Numbered from the stretch's first letter, positions 22,142 through 34,170 are shown. The stretch: DNA of 64,000 bases from Boesenbergia rotunda (GCA_024364735.1 JAGFNQ010000712.1:172720-236719), one strand, 5' to 3'. Made by a program: numbers and translations. Notes: generated by a model from the sequence alone, not told the origin.

Positions 22142-25100
22142 GGAAAATAGAATTATGATTTCAAGCATAAGCCAATCCTTGTGCAGCGTTTATCAAAGAA
22201 ATTTCAACTCTCTTACCTTTGATAACAACTTGCGAACTATCTACATGGTTTTAGTTACTTTTCCATGGCGCGGTTGCATATTTGTGTGAAATTATCGTAG
22301 TTATTACCCAATTTTAAGTGGTTTTCTTGTGATTGTGTAATACTGCAACCAATAAAAACTTCAGGATTATAGCTATAACAATGCAGCATTGCTGTATGAC
22401 AGGAATGCAGCCACTTTCATACTTACATGATAGGAATAAGCGATGAGACACTGATGTAATGAAGATTGAGTGAGCTTTTTTCCAATTAGAGCATCTAAGA
22501 AAATGTTCCAGAGCGTCTGGCAAATCTCCCCGATACTCGAAGTATATTGCCTAGAATTTCAGGGAACAGGAGGGGGAAATCTCATTAGGAAACTACTGCG
22601 ATAATCAAAGAAGTTCAGGCTAAAAAATGTGACAAAAATCAGTTGATGGAAAATCTTTAGACACATATGAATAAATTGACACAAATAATACGATAGTGCA
22701 TACCAGAGCCTCATGCATCCATTCTGATGGCACACCAAGTTCTTCAATAAACTGATATTGAATCTCTTGAGAGCTCCAAATTTCACAATTTTGACACAGA
22801 ATCTCCTTGATAAGTTTAGCCTGGATATATGGTGCATCATCACAGTAAGGCATGTGCAGAACAACATAAATTGCCCAATGGCACAACCCAAGACATAGCA
22901 ACTGGTCAACAAAACTCATGTCAAGTATACTAAGATCTTTTGAACTAAATGCACCAATAGCTTCCAATATGGCACGCTGGTGCCAGATCATGTGATAGTC
23001 AAGTGGATCATATGTGGAAGAGAATGCACTAAACATGGTTTTCAGTTGGTTGAAGTTCTTGCCTTCATTAGCATGAAGAAGCATAACATAATATGCAAGG
23101 TCATGATTATCACCGATGTTCCAGTCCACTTCTTCTTCAAGAGGCCCTTCGTCAATGTAAACTGGGACAGGATGAGGAGCTCTTTTTTCACAGAGAAGCT
23201 GCTGATAAGTATGAAATACCACAGACAATGGGGTATCAGGAGGAAGTTGATACCACATTATCAACCCTAGAAACCTTTTCCAGTCAATGGATGAAACCTG
23301 GAATGCATCTTGTATATTACCTGCAAGCACCTCATACAACTTTAACCTATCATTCTCAATAAACTTAAAATCCATGCCATTCATTCTCCAGATATCCAAC
23401 TGTTGTGCCATGTCAGAACGACTGACCATTGACCCACCAGCTTGACTTAGTAAAATAGCTAGTCGGACATCTCCTCTTGCAGCAGCAAGCTCAACTGCTG
23501 CATCCAGCTGCCGTCCAGTTAAAAGTACAAGTATCTGCTCCAAATCACTAGAATCATTTAAGTAGATTATCTCATCCTGAACTCGATGGCAAACACTCTC
23601 TTGCAGCCAATAAGAAAATTCTGCTCTCCGAGCGAAAGGCTTTGCCTCAACATCCATGTCAAGAGGGTCATCCTTCGTATCGAGCATCATTCCTTCCCTA
23701 TCATCATCATTTGACTGTTCATTTGTTTCCCTCTCAGAAAATAGAACTCTTATCAATGCCCAAATAGATACTTGGTGCATCAAGAACACACGGTTAGATG
23801 TAGATAACTCAGAAATCTCATGTGCCTTCTCAATGGTCTCGATATATGCCTGGCAAATTTCAGGAAGAGTCAAACGACTGCATTCAACTCGCAGAAGCTT
23901 TAATTTGCAAGAATCATGCACCATTTGGGAGGTTTCATGTTCTACCGATTTGTGGAGATTCATCAAAGAAGAAAAGAGCAAATCAACAAGCTCCTCACTG
24001 ATTTTATTATTCTTATCTCTCACAGTTTTGTCCATGGCAACCTTTTGTATATTTACTTGAGAAGATAATCCACAGCTTGGACTGCCTACTGGAGTACCAC
24101 TATGAACAAGTATGCCATTCGGTCCCCATCCAACTCGAAAAGATCTACCCATAAACAAAGCAGCATCTACTATATTCTTAGAGTATCCTCCAGACAAAGG
24201 AGTTTGGTGCTTCTCCTCCATCCTAAACCCCTCTACCTTTGTCAACCTAGTTAGTGTCAACCCCTTCCTTTGACCACTCAGAAGAATGTCCCTTGATGGG
24301 CTCAAGTCATTGTTATTTAGATTGTACTCCAGTAGGGCTTGAGAGGGTCTTCGAATGGGTGAAGGACTAATTTGAATCCCTCCCATCCTGGAAGAACCAT
24401 GTAATGTTGTTTTATTAACCAATCTTTTGTCATTGGTAACTGGGGAATCCTCCTTTAACTGTTCCTTGTTGTAACTATTAATCTTTTGGAATGATCCATT
24501 GAGATCTTCATACTCCTCAGCAGAAAACATCAATGCCCTCAATTCTTGCATTCTTACAGGATCGAGACCCAGATGAGCTGGAAGGGAATGAGATAACACA
24601 GCCCCAGCAGAATGTGCAGGAAAGTCTTTTACCTCTGCAGTTGAATCAATATCGTTGTCAATCATGACAATATCCTCTTCTTCTTCATCATCCAATCCAA
24701 ATCTACTGAAATGATGCACTAGGAATGTCCAATTGCCACTTGACAAATCAAATGAGACAAAGAAGGCTCCTTGTCTATCAGCACTTTTCCTTAGTATACC
24801 ACTGAATCTATCTAATTTCACAGAATGAGCATCAAATGATCTCAGTTTCAGGGTCAAAGTTACTTCAGCAGCTTTGTTAAGACCTTGACCCACTGGGGGT
24901 TTGTCAGCCTCATCAGCATATACCACCACTGAATTCCTGTCAAATTTTACAATCTGGTCCAAATGTAACCATCTGACATCAGTGCTTCCTATGAATTTAA
25001 TTTGACCATAACCCATTCTTCCAATAGTGAAATCAGGAACTCGGCTGCAGTAACCTGAGTCAATCATCTCTAGTGCTGCCAACTCGTCAATTGAGGGCTT

Positions 25101-25280
25101 GGTAAAATAGTCTGAAGAGTACAAAGTAGGTAGCAAGGAGCCTACATCCCTGTTGTATAACATTCTTCTTTTCTTATACTTAGAAAACATCAAACTGCTG
25201 CAATCACCGCCAACTGCTTCTTTTAGACCACTTCTGACAAGGTTGTAGTCACCTATAATGCAGTGAGAATCACGTAACAT
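18627..25280 (-). CDS. NUP96: Nuclear pore complex protein NUP96 (1046 aa, five coding exons)
   Basis: This is a scaffold nucleoporin of the outer-ring Y complex (SAR3/MOS3/PRECOCIOUS in Arabidopsis), needed for mRNA export, hormone signalling and immunity. Coding exons are 25280-22704, 22550-22427, 20818-20673, 19375-19278 and 18822-18627, all with GT/AG borders and matching phases. The total is 3141 nt, 1046 residues, equal to the Arabidopsis length as I recall it. Residues about 57-200 form a Nup98-type autoproteolytic-like domain (YFTKPSIDELAALE, GQIKFIGSTDVRW, GQGLNKAAEVTL) that keeps the HFS tripeptide. The Nup96 helical domain follows (LHKSVEHE, AAVELAAARGDVRLAILLSQ, HMIWHQRAILEAIGAF, PSEWMHEAL), with C-terminal exons carrying ALEHFLRCSNWKKAH, IADWDLGAGIYF and LTYAKMSEELCNLL. 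The start ATG is the first in frame; a stop lies upstream in the 5' UTR exon. Confidence 0.95.
22109..22139 (+). repeat. 31-base G homopolymer in a NUP96 intron
   Basis: An uninterrupted run of 31 G (C on the gene's transcript) lies in the 1.6-kb intron between the exons at 22427-22550 and 20673-20818. Such length is prone to slippage and assembly error. The glycine-coding open frame across it is an artefact. Confidence 0.9.
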
Positions 25281-26036
25281 GCCTGCAAAAGAAACACATT
25301 TTTTCAGTTTGAAATAAAACTTCATAAGAAAAAGGAAAAACGAAACAATCAAGTTTTATAGCTTATTCATTAGCAAGTGAAATTTAAAAAAAAAAACTAG
25401 AAGGCTTAGTGTGTTCATGTTCTGTATATTTTACTTTGAGCTGAGGATGCATAAGGTGTACTATTTTCCAAAGCTTAAATGCTAATAATATCTGTTCTCT
25501 TAGGTACTGATAATATCTTTGCATTTTAATGTGACACTACTTCTTGATCAGTATGGGCCATTAATTCCACCTTTGCAATTATGCACTGATTCAAGTTTTG
25601 ATGAGGTTTCTTTCTTTTCAAAACCACATAAAATGGTACTCTTTCTCTCTTTCTTTCAAAAACATATAAAATAAGATTCATATTGAATGATATTCAATCA
25701 AATCAAATTGTCATGATGCTTTTACATCTTGGTTCTTACGTCCGTAATGATTCTTTTACATTCCGGTTCATACATATGATATTTTCCGTTTTAGCAACTA
25801 TTGATAAAAGCATTAATAAAACTACAGCAATAACGATAGAATAAGGGACAACATAACAAGACACAAAATCCTAAATAGTCATAAATCACAATAAATGAAG
25901 TTAGATTAAGGCCACTCCCAAAAACAGGTAGAGACAGAAAAGATCATGAATGGCATCAAAACAAATTATTACGAGATATGGAACTTGAACTACAAAAGAA
26001 AACTAAATTAAATCAGAATAATCTCATTAAGGTTAC

Positions 26037-26300
26037 CTATGGAAAGTATAACTACGATTGCTAGCTTCAAAAATGCTTCACTTTCATGCTAACGCATCTC
26101 GAAGTTGTGGACACTTGGAGCCGCCTGGAAAGTAAGACACGGCAGCAATGATCACTGTGGGAAGACGAACCACCAAGCGGTCGAAAATGATTCACGGCTT
26201 CGAACAACAGTCCAGACTTTGCAGTTCAAGGAGGACGTGAGGACCATGGAGAGAGGCAGGAACCAGTGCAGATCAGGGGGACTGACAGCAAGCGGGTGCA
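26037..26300 (-). other. Probable 5' UTR exon of NUP96
   Basis: A donor CATAG|GTAACC at 26037/26036 would splice to the acceptor TTTTGCAG at 25284-25283, which precedes the start-codon exon. Reading back from the NUP96 ATG across this junction meets a TAG with no ATG, so the exon is untranslated. Its upstream limit is a guess. Confidence 0.5.
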
Positions 26301-26399
26301 TAGATACACATGCCGGCGACGAGGAGAGGGAAACTACAAGGTTTCAAGGAAGACTGGTCACTTGGGAGGCAGACCTGAAACGGCGGAGGAGTCGCACAA

Positions 26400-27110
26400 A
26401 AATATTGATATTCAAATTTGAACTTGAAAAATATATATGATATTTGAATTTGAATTCGAAGCTCAAAAATACAAATAATTTTGGCTCAAGTTTGATTCGC
26501 AATAGGATTTGAGCTCAAGTTCGATTCGAATTATTCAAACCTTAATTTGAGTATAAACGAACTTTAGCTCAAAATGCCTTGAATTCGAGTTCGATTCATA
26601 TTAATGGAACCTAAATTTGGTTATATTTACACTATATGCAACACAACAACAAAAAACACTAAACAACACAACGGTTACACAATATAGACAAAATGATAAT
26701 ACAAATCAGAACGAAACCTAAACAACACATAACATATACAAAATAGAATTAGATTAATTGTAAAGTAAAATAACAAGTTCCTTCAATTATTTACAACTCA
26801 TCATTGACAAAATAGAATTTCAACTCGTACAAAGTTGAGTTAAAATGAGATTAATGGCCAAAAAATTAATTGCCAGAAGCATGCATTCCAAAAAACTAAT
26901 TGCCCGAAGCCATGCCCAAAAAACTAATTGCAGCCATGCATCAAAAAAAAAACTAATTTAGTTGCACCCAAAAAGCTAATTACAGTCATGCATCCCAAAA
27001 ACTAATTACAGTCATCCATCCAAAAAACTATTGCAGCCAAGCATCCAAAAAACTAATTGCCAGAAACCATGCATCTCAAAAAACTCTCCATCCCTGCTGC
27101 CATTCCAAAG
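26400..27110. other. AT-rich intergenic DNA with short direct repeats
   Basis: From about 26850 to 27090 a degenerate unit containing AAAAAACTAATTGC and CATGCATC recurs about eight times (spacing roughly 25-40 bp). At 26410-26600 words of TTTGAATTTGA/CTCAAGTTCGATTCG type recur. No gene is recognised. Confidence 0.6.
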
Positions 27111-27119
27111 CAAAATTAA

Positions 27120-27424
27120 AGACTGAAGAGAAAAAAAAACAAGACATACATCTTAGATTTTTCCAAACGGGCGAAGAGCTTGCGTGTGGTCTTCGGCGGG
27201 AGTAGTGAGAGCAAGAGAAGTTGCGTTTGAACTTCCGGCAGAGGGGGAGGCAGCAGAAGGGGCAGACCCCAGCAGAGAGCCGCTAGGAGCTCTCGGCGTC
27301 AATGGCGGTGACGGCGGCGCCGCAGAAGGGGCAGTCCCCCGGCGCCTTCTCCGTCCCCAGCACCAACTCTGGATCCTTACCACTAGAAGCTCAAACGCAC
27401 TACCCTATCGTCGTCTTCATTCAT
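27120..27424 (-). pseudogene. Degraded small cysteine-motif gene
   Basis: Minus-strand reading gives MNEDDDRVVRLSF, a one-base frame change, then KDPELVLGTEKAPGDCPFCG with AAVTAIDAES, an in-frame TAG, then LCRKFKRNFSCSHYSRR. Together this looks like a small plant protein of unknown function with a CPFCG motif and a C-terminal LPLC.K.KR..SC..CSRR motif. That family resemblance is from memory and unconfirmed. The frameshift and stop suggest a pseudogene, though two sequencing errors would also explain them. The GC content and the absence of an obvious intron fit a small host gene or retrocopy. Confidence 0.45.
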
Positions 27425-27563
27425 CAACGACCTCCGCAAGATCCCTACCTTTCGCTTCCGCCGCCATCCAAACTCGGAGGCGGTATGTGACAATTAGGTT
27501 TGGTAAAAGGAAACGTTATAATGTTATATCATAAAACATAAGTTATTATTCATTATACCATTA

Positions 27564-28705
27564 GGATGTGTTTGATTAAGTTATCATATATAAACCTAGG
27601 TTATATCATTACCAAGTAATCATATAATCAAGATTATGGAGAATCAAACATATCATGAAGTTGTTTGGTTAAATTTAGATAATCAAATAAAATCTTTTTT
27701 TTTGGAGATAATAGTCTATAATCTAATATAACATTTTACCGTATTACCCTTTAGAATTTGTTTAGATAATTTTATTTATTTAGACTTAAGAGCGTCGACG
27801 TTGATTGTCGGTGTCCGCGTACGCAGTCGATATCCAACACCGACTGTCGATGTCGAACGCCAACAATCGGCGCAGATAGCCGACCGCCGACGATCGTCGC
27901 CGGTCGTCGGTCGCCGACAATCGTCGGCGGGCGCCAATGGTGGTGGTCACCGGCTGTAGTCATCGGCCGCTGACAGTGGTCGCTGGGCGCCGGCGGTGGT
28001 CACCGGCGATCGTCGCCGACGGTGTTGGTCGTCGCCCGCCGACGGTGGTCGCCGGCGATCGTCGCGGGCGGTGTTGGTCGCCGGCTGTGGTCGTCGATCG
28101 CCGGTCACCGACGGTGGTCGTCAATCGTCGAGCGTCGGCGGTGGTGGCTGACCGTCGACGGTGGTGGCCGGCCGCCGGGCGTCAACGATGGTCGCCGGGG
28201 ATCGTCGGCGACGGTGGTGGTCGCCGGCAGTGGATGTCGGTCGCCGACCGCAGGCGAAGGTCGTCGGTCGCCGACTGCAGGCGGTGGTCGCCGGTCGCCG
28301 ACCGCCGGCGGTGGTCGCCGGCGGTGGTGGTGGTCGCGGGCGGTGGACGCCGGTCGCCGACTGCAGACGGTGGTAGCCGATCGTCGGCCGCCCGCGGGGG
28401 TCGTTGTCGGTCGTCGATCGCGAATAATACTTTCAGAAGTTAATAAATTGTAATAATTATTTTCGTCTTAAATGTAAATATTCGAGGATAACTTTGGAGA
28501 GATAAGTTTCATAACCCTGGAATCAAGAAAAACCTTACTTTTTCCTAAGGTTTTCCGATTCCTGGTTGCATGCCCCTTTTGCTGACGTGTCGGGCATCGA
28601 TCATTACTTGGGAATTGTTGATTATCTAAACCAAACAAGATTTTTGTTGATAACCTTAGATGGATAACTAAGGTTATCAAGGATAACCCCCAACCAAACG
28701 TACCC
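27564..28705. mobile_element. Harbinger-like non-autonomous DNA element with internal CG-rich array
   Basis: The left end GGATGTGTTTGATTAAG mirrors the right end (inverse GGGTACGTTTGGTTGGGG), and both are flanked by TTA (27561-27563 and 28706-28708), the PIF/Harbinger target. The subterminal regions also mirror each other (TTATC words). There is no transposase. The centre is an unusual GC-rich array, listed separately. Confidence 0.6.
27790..28430. repeat. 640-bp CG-rich degenerate array inside the Harbinger-like element
   Basis: Words such as GGTCGCCGGCGGTGGTCGCC and CGACGGTGGTCG recur with roughly three-base periodicity and abundant CpG, in sharp contrast to the AT-rich element ends. Arginine/valine-rich open frames in several frames on both strands result from the periodicity and are not genes. 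Confidence 0.8.
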
Positions 28706-29039
28706 TTAATTCATTAACCCAGTGAACATTAATGAGGTTCTCGGAGTTATGGTGTAATAATAAAATGATTAATTATTTTTTTTAGATATTTATCATTCTA
28801 ATCTCAACGATATATTTTATAGGAATTTTTTTTAATCAAGGGACATATTGTCGTGATCACTTTCGATTTTTTTTTAATTACACATCACTGAGTTAACAAA
28901 TTCAAAATTCAAACCTTTTAAAATATATTTACTTAAATAATATAATAAATAAATAAATCATCAGTAACTAGCCAATAATCAAATAAAATATTATATATTC
29001 AAATTTCACCGGAATATATAAACAAATAAAATATTATAT
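28706..29039. other. AT-rich spacer between the Harbinger-like element and SINE copy 2
   Basis: AT-rich intergenic sequence with several A/T runs. No gene, RNA or structured repeat was recognised. Confidence 0.5.
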
Positions 29040-29056
29040 ATTCGAATTCGACTCGA

Positions 29057-29308
29057 AAAAAAAAATGATGAACCAGGCAATAGACAAATTGAACCTGGGA
29101 TGATCGGTCCGGCCTCACAGAAGTTTTCCACCGGTCATCAGGTAAATCGGGAAACGCTCGCGGTGGGCAGTCTGGAAGTCCAGCGTCCCAGGATTCGCGC
29201 CCTATTTGGAGAAAAAATTCTTACAAAATGCACCGTAGCTGGGGATCAAACCGCGGATGTCTGGATTAACAACTAGTTACCCTACCGCTGCACCATAGCC
29301 CCGAGGGC
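29057..29308 (-). mobile_element. tRNA-derived SINE, copy 2 (full length)
   Basis: On the minus strand the head reads GGGGCTATGGTGCAGCGG, with a pol III A box (TGGTGCAGCGG) and a B box (GGTTTGATCCC) about 40 bp later. A tRNA-unrelated body follows and ends in a T-run. A perfect 17-bp target duplication (ATTCGAATTCGACTCGA at 29040-29056 and 29309-29325) brackets 252 bp. Two relatives lie at 16169 and 38675. Confidence 0.88.
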
Positions 29309-29325
29309 ATTCGAATTCGACTCGA

Positions 29326-30424
29326 GTACATTATTGAACATGTTCAAGTACAATTTGAATTCAATCATTTTGAATAGGAATGAATCCCAATATCGAGCAC
29401 CACGAGCAAGGAGAACTCACAGGCATTTAAACCTCGTCTTCAAACCCAAATGAATTGACCTGATCAAGAAAGTGACCGAACCAACTGATCGGGATAGTGG
29501 GATGATAAAATTAAGTCCGTCTTTACCGCACGTTAATCACAACATCCAAATTAGTAATGTTCATGATTTATCTTTTTCGTATTAATCTTGAAATTGATTG
29601 ACGAAGACGTTAAAAACGAGCGAATCATTTTTACCACCCGTCGATATAATCGTGTCCATGAAGCGGGCCATTGGAATAGATTGACCGTATGACTTAATCA
29701 TATTTATTAGGTGTTTTAATCTTTTTTCCCTCCATGAGTTCTCGAAGTGAAGAAACGTCAAAACTCAACAGTTAGACTTCAGGCAGACTTAACTGGCATT
29801 AAAAGTGTGATAAACACACATAATTGAGAGGTCTAATAATTTAGAAAGTCGGAGAGTCAAAATTAGTCACGCTTCGTTGATATTCAGTGTATGAAGTAGC
29901 AAAAGACTGATAGGAATTTAACATATTTCTCCGCAACAATCACATGTGTTTGAACATGTACATGAAGAGCAGAAAATAGACGTTGAATGAGAAGAGCAAA
30001 GCAGAAAGTAAATACGAATAGCAGGCTACAATACTATAATCTACTGAGTCACTATGAATCATTCGACTGCAAAAAGAATTTACTACACCAAGCTTCGACA
30101 ATCAAACTAAACCCCCTTTAGTAGAAATCCCCCATGCTAATCTCCTTTGGACTTCCTTTCCTTCTAACTAAACAATAAAAACAATAACAACTACATTGTC
30201 TCACTCGCTGTGTCGCAATGTCCCTGTCAACCTATACCTCCTACCTGACTGTAGTGGTTCTCCCATCACCTGTCACCCCTCCCACCTCGTCTGTACAAAA
30301 ATTTAGGGGAAATACATTGAATATTAAAAGACAATGGAATCGGATACCAGGATAGTTTCTGAATCTAAGAAATTGAAGAGAAAAAATCTGCCAAATCCTG
30401 CTGCTAATTGAGTATGCATGTTGC
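29326..30424. other. Intergenic region downstream of the GATA gene
   Basis: No gene, RNA or structured repeat was recognised. The part nearest 30424 should contain the GATA gene's 3' UTR. Confidence 0.5.
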
Positions 30425-31685
30425 TCATCGTGGGTTGATTGCTGCGTGTGTGTCTCTAGCTCGCCGGCGAATGTACTGGAGGAGATCGCAGTCGTCGGCG
30501 ACGACAGTGTTGTGGTCGGTCATGATGCGCATCTCGACAACCTTCCTGTGGGAGTTGGAGTGAACGGCGGGGACGAAGGTGGGGCTGGCGGCGGGGCGGT
30601 ACTCCGGGAAGAGCCGACCGGACTTGTAGCGGACGCCGCAGGCGTTGCAGAGGGTCTTAGGACCGAGAGGCCCCGCCCTCCACTGTGGGGTCTTGGTGAT
30701 TTCGCAATGCAAGCACTTACGTGGCGCCGGTGGCGAGCACGAGTCGTCCCCCTCGTCGTTTGGATGGTTCCTCTTCTTGCTCTTTTTGTTGGGAAGCGGC
30801 CGCGGCGGAGCACGAAATGATGACTCGTCGAAGCTCTCGGCGGAGAACGGAGAGTGGAGGGCCGCAGCCGTATCGGTTGGCGCAGGCGTGGAACAGGGGA
30901 TGACGACGTGGGGCCGGGGCAAGAATGCGGCCGGACGCGCGCGCTTGGTCCGCGCGCGGGCGGGAACGGCTACCACCGCGGGTGCCTCCTGCCTGCTGAG
31001 AGAAGGAGGAGGCGCCCTAGCGTCCTTCTTACCGCCGATGAAGTAGGAAGCAGAGGTCGACGAGGAAGAGTAAGAGGACGATGACGACGACTCACTGATG
31101 CCCCTGCCACCGGTGTTCGTGCTCGCTTCGAGCACAGAGACAGGGCTCGAAGTGCGAAAGAAATAACGCTGATCGGCTTTAGTTTCGCCAGGTCTGTCAT
31201 CGCTGGTGGCACTTTTGTCGACAGCGTCGCCGCCGCTATGGAGACCGAGCGAGGAATCAGGGTCATTTAGGAATTTCGACGTCCATTCCAATTGCATAAT
31301 GTCAATCTCTTCCCACTGCCATTTCGACAAACACCACATCGATCGTCAATTATCAAATCGCACAGTAGTTTCTTTGTTTTTACGGAATTAAAAACTCGTT
31401 TTTCCCATTCCAATCATTCACCGGACCAGATTGAAAACTTACAGGGCCTAGCTTGTCATCTTCCTTGCTGAAGTCGACCGTCGCCTTGTTCTCTGCTGCA
31501 GCGAAGCCATCGAGCGAGTCCTCGCCGACGCCGTCTCCTAAAAGCTCATCAGCAACCGGCGCCGGAAGCAACAGCGCGCCACTCACACCACCGCAGGGCT
31601 CTAACAGCCCGAGCGCGTCCTCGTCGCCAGGGAAGTCGAGGAAGTCCTCGATGTGGTCGAACAAGTCGCCGAGGCCGTCCTCCAT
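30425..31685 (-). CDS. GATA-type zinc-finger transcription factor (377 aa, two exons)
   Basis: This is a nuclear DNA-binding protein of the plant GATA family. Exon 1 is 31685-31443 (81 codons), the intron is 31442-31316 (GTAAGT...GGCAG) and exon 2 is 31315-30425. The frame is continuous and gives 377 residues. The N-terminus MEDGLGDLFDHIEDFLDFPG is an acidic region typical of subfamily A. After the splice comes LEWTSKFLND, then a serine-rich tract, basic stretches (KRARP, KKSKKRNHP) and one class IV finger at about residues 282-307: CLHC, an 18-residue loop with TPQWRAGPLGPKTL, then CNAC, followed by GVRYKSGRLFPEYRPAASPTF. Strong GC bias in the exons is usual for monocots. Open frames on the opposite strand are shadows. 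Confidence 0.95.
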
Positions 31686-32700
31686 CACCTCCCTCTCTGC
31701 ATACACACACACACGACCATGAATGAGACGAGGCAAAATCAATAGCGCCATTAACGCAAAGCTGTGGAGAACGTGCGAATAAATCGAATACGTGCGTAAG
31801 AGATGAACAGGGCACGGCCACTTGACAAACTGCGCTGAGCGAAAAAGAAAACACGGAGACGCAGGGACCGAGAGCAGGGAAGGTCTATCTGCGGGCAGGG
31901 TCAGAGTGCCGTAGAATAATACACGATCTACTCCGCCGACGTGGCGTTCGTGGATTGGTCTGGACGCGTCATTTTACCAATCAACGGCCCGGCATCAACG
32001 CCGCCACTAGAGCGGCAATTTTGACCCCTTTTTTTCCAGAAATAAATGATAATTAAAGAAATAACTAAATTGCAGAACTTTGGCAAATCACAATCACAGC
32101 TAAAAACATTTACATTTTAGCAGTCAAATTTGGCAGGAGGAGACCGCGTGGGAGTATGCCGCGGAGACTGTTTCTTCGCGAAGGAAGCAGTCAAAGACGA
32201 AGGGAAGGTGAACGGAAAGAGTACGATATCGCAGCCGACGAGAAAGGAAGCGTGCAAGCAGAGCAAAAAGAAAACTCATCGTGAACACAAATCAAGCAAG
32301 CTCTATTCACAAACCTTTGAGTAAAAGGGAGAGAAGATACAGCGATCGAGAGAGCACAAATCAGGCGAGCAGAAGAACCATTATTGGGTCCAGGAAAAAA
32401 AAAGCATGAAAATTAACCTGCAGGTGTATGCACGTCCTCAACGAGTAAAGAAACTGGCCGGGGGCCAGCAGTATGTTGCAGAATTGAATTAGCTCTTCTC
32501 CGAGCTCCCTGCTTGATTACTTGCAGGAGCTAGAAGGCTACTGTGGCAGGGAGATGAGAGGGGAGAGGGAGACTTCTCGGGATGGTGAGAAAGAGAGAGG
32601 GGGGGGAATAAAAAGGAGGGGTGGCGATGACTCCACCACCACCGCAACAGCAACAGCGCCACCTCCACCAGCATTAGCTGAGCGGAGAGATGAGATTATA
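31686..32700 (-). promoter_or_regulatory. Leader and promoter region of the GATA gene, possible 5' UTR intron
   Basis: Upstream of the ATG on the minus strand lies an acceptor-like TATGCAG (ending about 31697), preceded by a (GT)n stretch. A donor-like CTGCAG|GTTAAT lies at 32418/32417. A leader intron of about 720 bp is therefore possible. GA/CT-rich microsatellites (about 32555-32610) resemble plant core-promoter Y patches. No other gene is evident. Confidence 0.4.
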
Positions 32701-34170
32701 ATTAGTGGAGTGCAATCTAATTGTGATGACCCACAGGTTGGTGGGTAATTGGTAAGGTAGCCATCCTCTCTCTCTCATTGCTAGCTGGCTTCCTGCCCAT
32801 CCCCTTCGCTATCATCCTGACGTTTGTCCCTCTGCCTCTCTCTCTCTCTACCTGGATCGCCGGCGGGACCCGCGCCACCACAAGGGGCCCGTGAAATTGG
32901 TCCGGTTGCACCCAAATTGCCAAATCTGTCCTAGTCACACTCAAATTTGATCCGGTCGATACTGGAATTAATTATAATCAAGTTGTATAATTTTAAAAGG
33001 AAATTTGTGGAATAAACTAGTGGATGACTACTGATACAACCACGTTACTGTAGCTGTCTCTGTGGAACGTAATTATAAAATAATCCTAAAAGTCTTCAAC
33101 ATGCCAATATATATGCAAGCATGAACTCAAAATTAAAATATATTTCGTCCTCTCCTTGAGGAAGTCGGGTCAAACAAGGATCTGGTCAACTATGTACATC
33201 TCACTCATGCATATTGTCTATATAGCCATCACGATGTCTCCACATGGATAGTTGAGATGATAAAAAATTATAGATTATCTTTAAAAATCTTAGATTTTAT
33301 ATCCTATATAAAAAAATCTCTTTTTCTAATTTCTTACTTAATTTTTTTATTCATCATAATTTATCTCTTCATGTTAATTTTGAGACAGTCATCTTTTACT
33401 ACTATATAGCCACCATGATGCGTGTTGATTTTGTAATATATATTTAAAAAATAGTATAACATCATCAGTCAGTTTTTTAAACGTAAAGTTGTAGTACGAG
33501 TGGTGGTTTGGATATCTGCTTCCTAGTAATGATGAGACTCCTCCTAAATCTAACTTGGGTTGCACTCCTTCGCACCATTCTTTCATTTGACTCCGTCGTG
33601 ATATTTTGGAGGTGGACTAAAAAAATAATTTTTTATTGAAATTTCATGAAAAAAAAGGAAAAATAAAAATGCAAGACGCGTCGAGGCCGTCCATCTCGCG
33701 AGCGACGGTCGTCGTTGAACCCGCCGGGAATGGCGGGGGAGGGGTGGGAGGGCGACGTTCCGTGAAGGCAAAGCGACGACGTGCACCGCATAAGTCTCTG
33801 ACAGGCTGCAGGGCGTCACATGGCCGCCGTGCAGCGTCGTATGCGGGCATCTGGGGACTGGGGGTGTAAATATTCTGTATTCGTCTCGGGATCGCTCTCT
33901 ATTAAAATATTCTTTCCTTCTTTTAACTTTTCAACGGATCGTCCGACGTGAAGAGGAAGCGAGGGTGCGCGCTTAGGTGTGTTGTCCCAGCACACTTTAT
34001 TCGTTACCCGCACATGCACCCACGACGGCGCCAGATGGATCACAGCCATGAACCGACGCGTTTCCGTCACGTGAGCCACCTCACACACGGACGCTGCGAT
34101 GTCACATGCGATCGCGGTTATTTTATCTGCACAGCGTTTGTGAACCGTTACTTAAGAGCCAAGAGTGCCA
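32701..34170. other. Intergenic region without recognised genes
   Basis: It has a (CT)n tract at 32768-32781 and 32836-32852 and a GC-rich patch at 33670-33870 with competing open frames on both strands. None resembles a known protein, and none has splice or family support. Confidence 0.5.

Noticed and set aside
22098..22289. Glycine-rich open frame in the NUP96 intron
   Set aside because: Produced by the G homopolymer, with no other support.
25283..25352. Extension of NUP96 upstream of the ATG at 25280
   Set aside because: A consensus acceptor (TTTTGCAG) ends at 25283, so the upstream residues are intron. The total length from 25280 matches the family.
27937..28453. Long overlapping Arg/Val-rich open frames
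   Set aside because: They arise from the three-base periodicity of the CG-rich array, exist in several frames, and have no protein motif.
29240..29308. A tRNA gene
   Set aside because: The A and B boxes belong to a SINE head. The body, T-tail and target duplication define a retroposon, and no full cloverleaf with a mature 3' end is present.
30446..31084. Several plus-strand open frames opposite the GATA gene
   Set aside because: Shadow frames of a GC-rich exon. The minus-strand frame has the zinc finger and correct splice sites.
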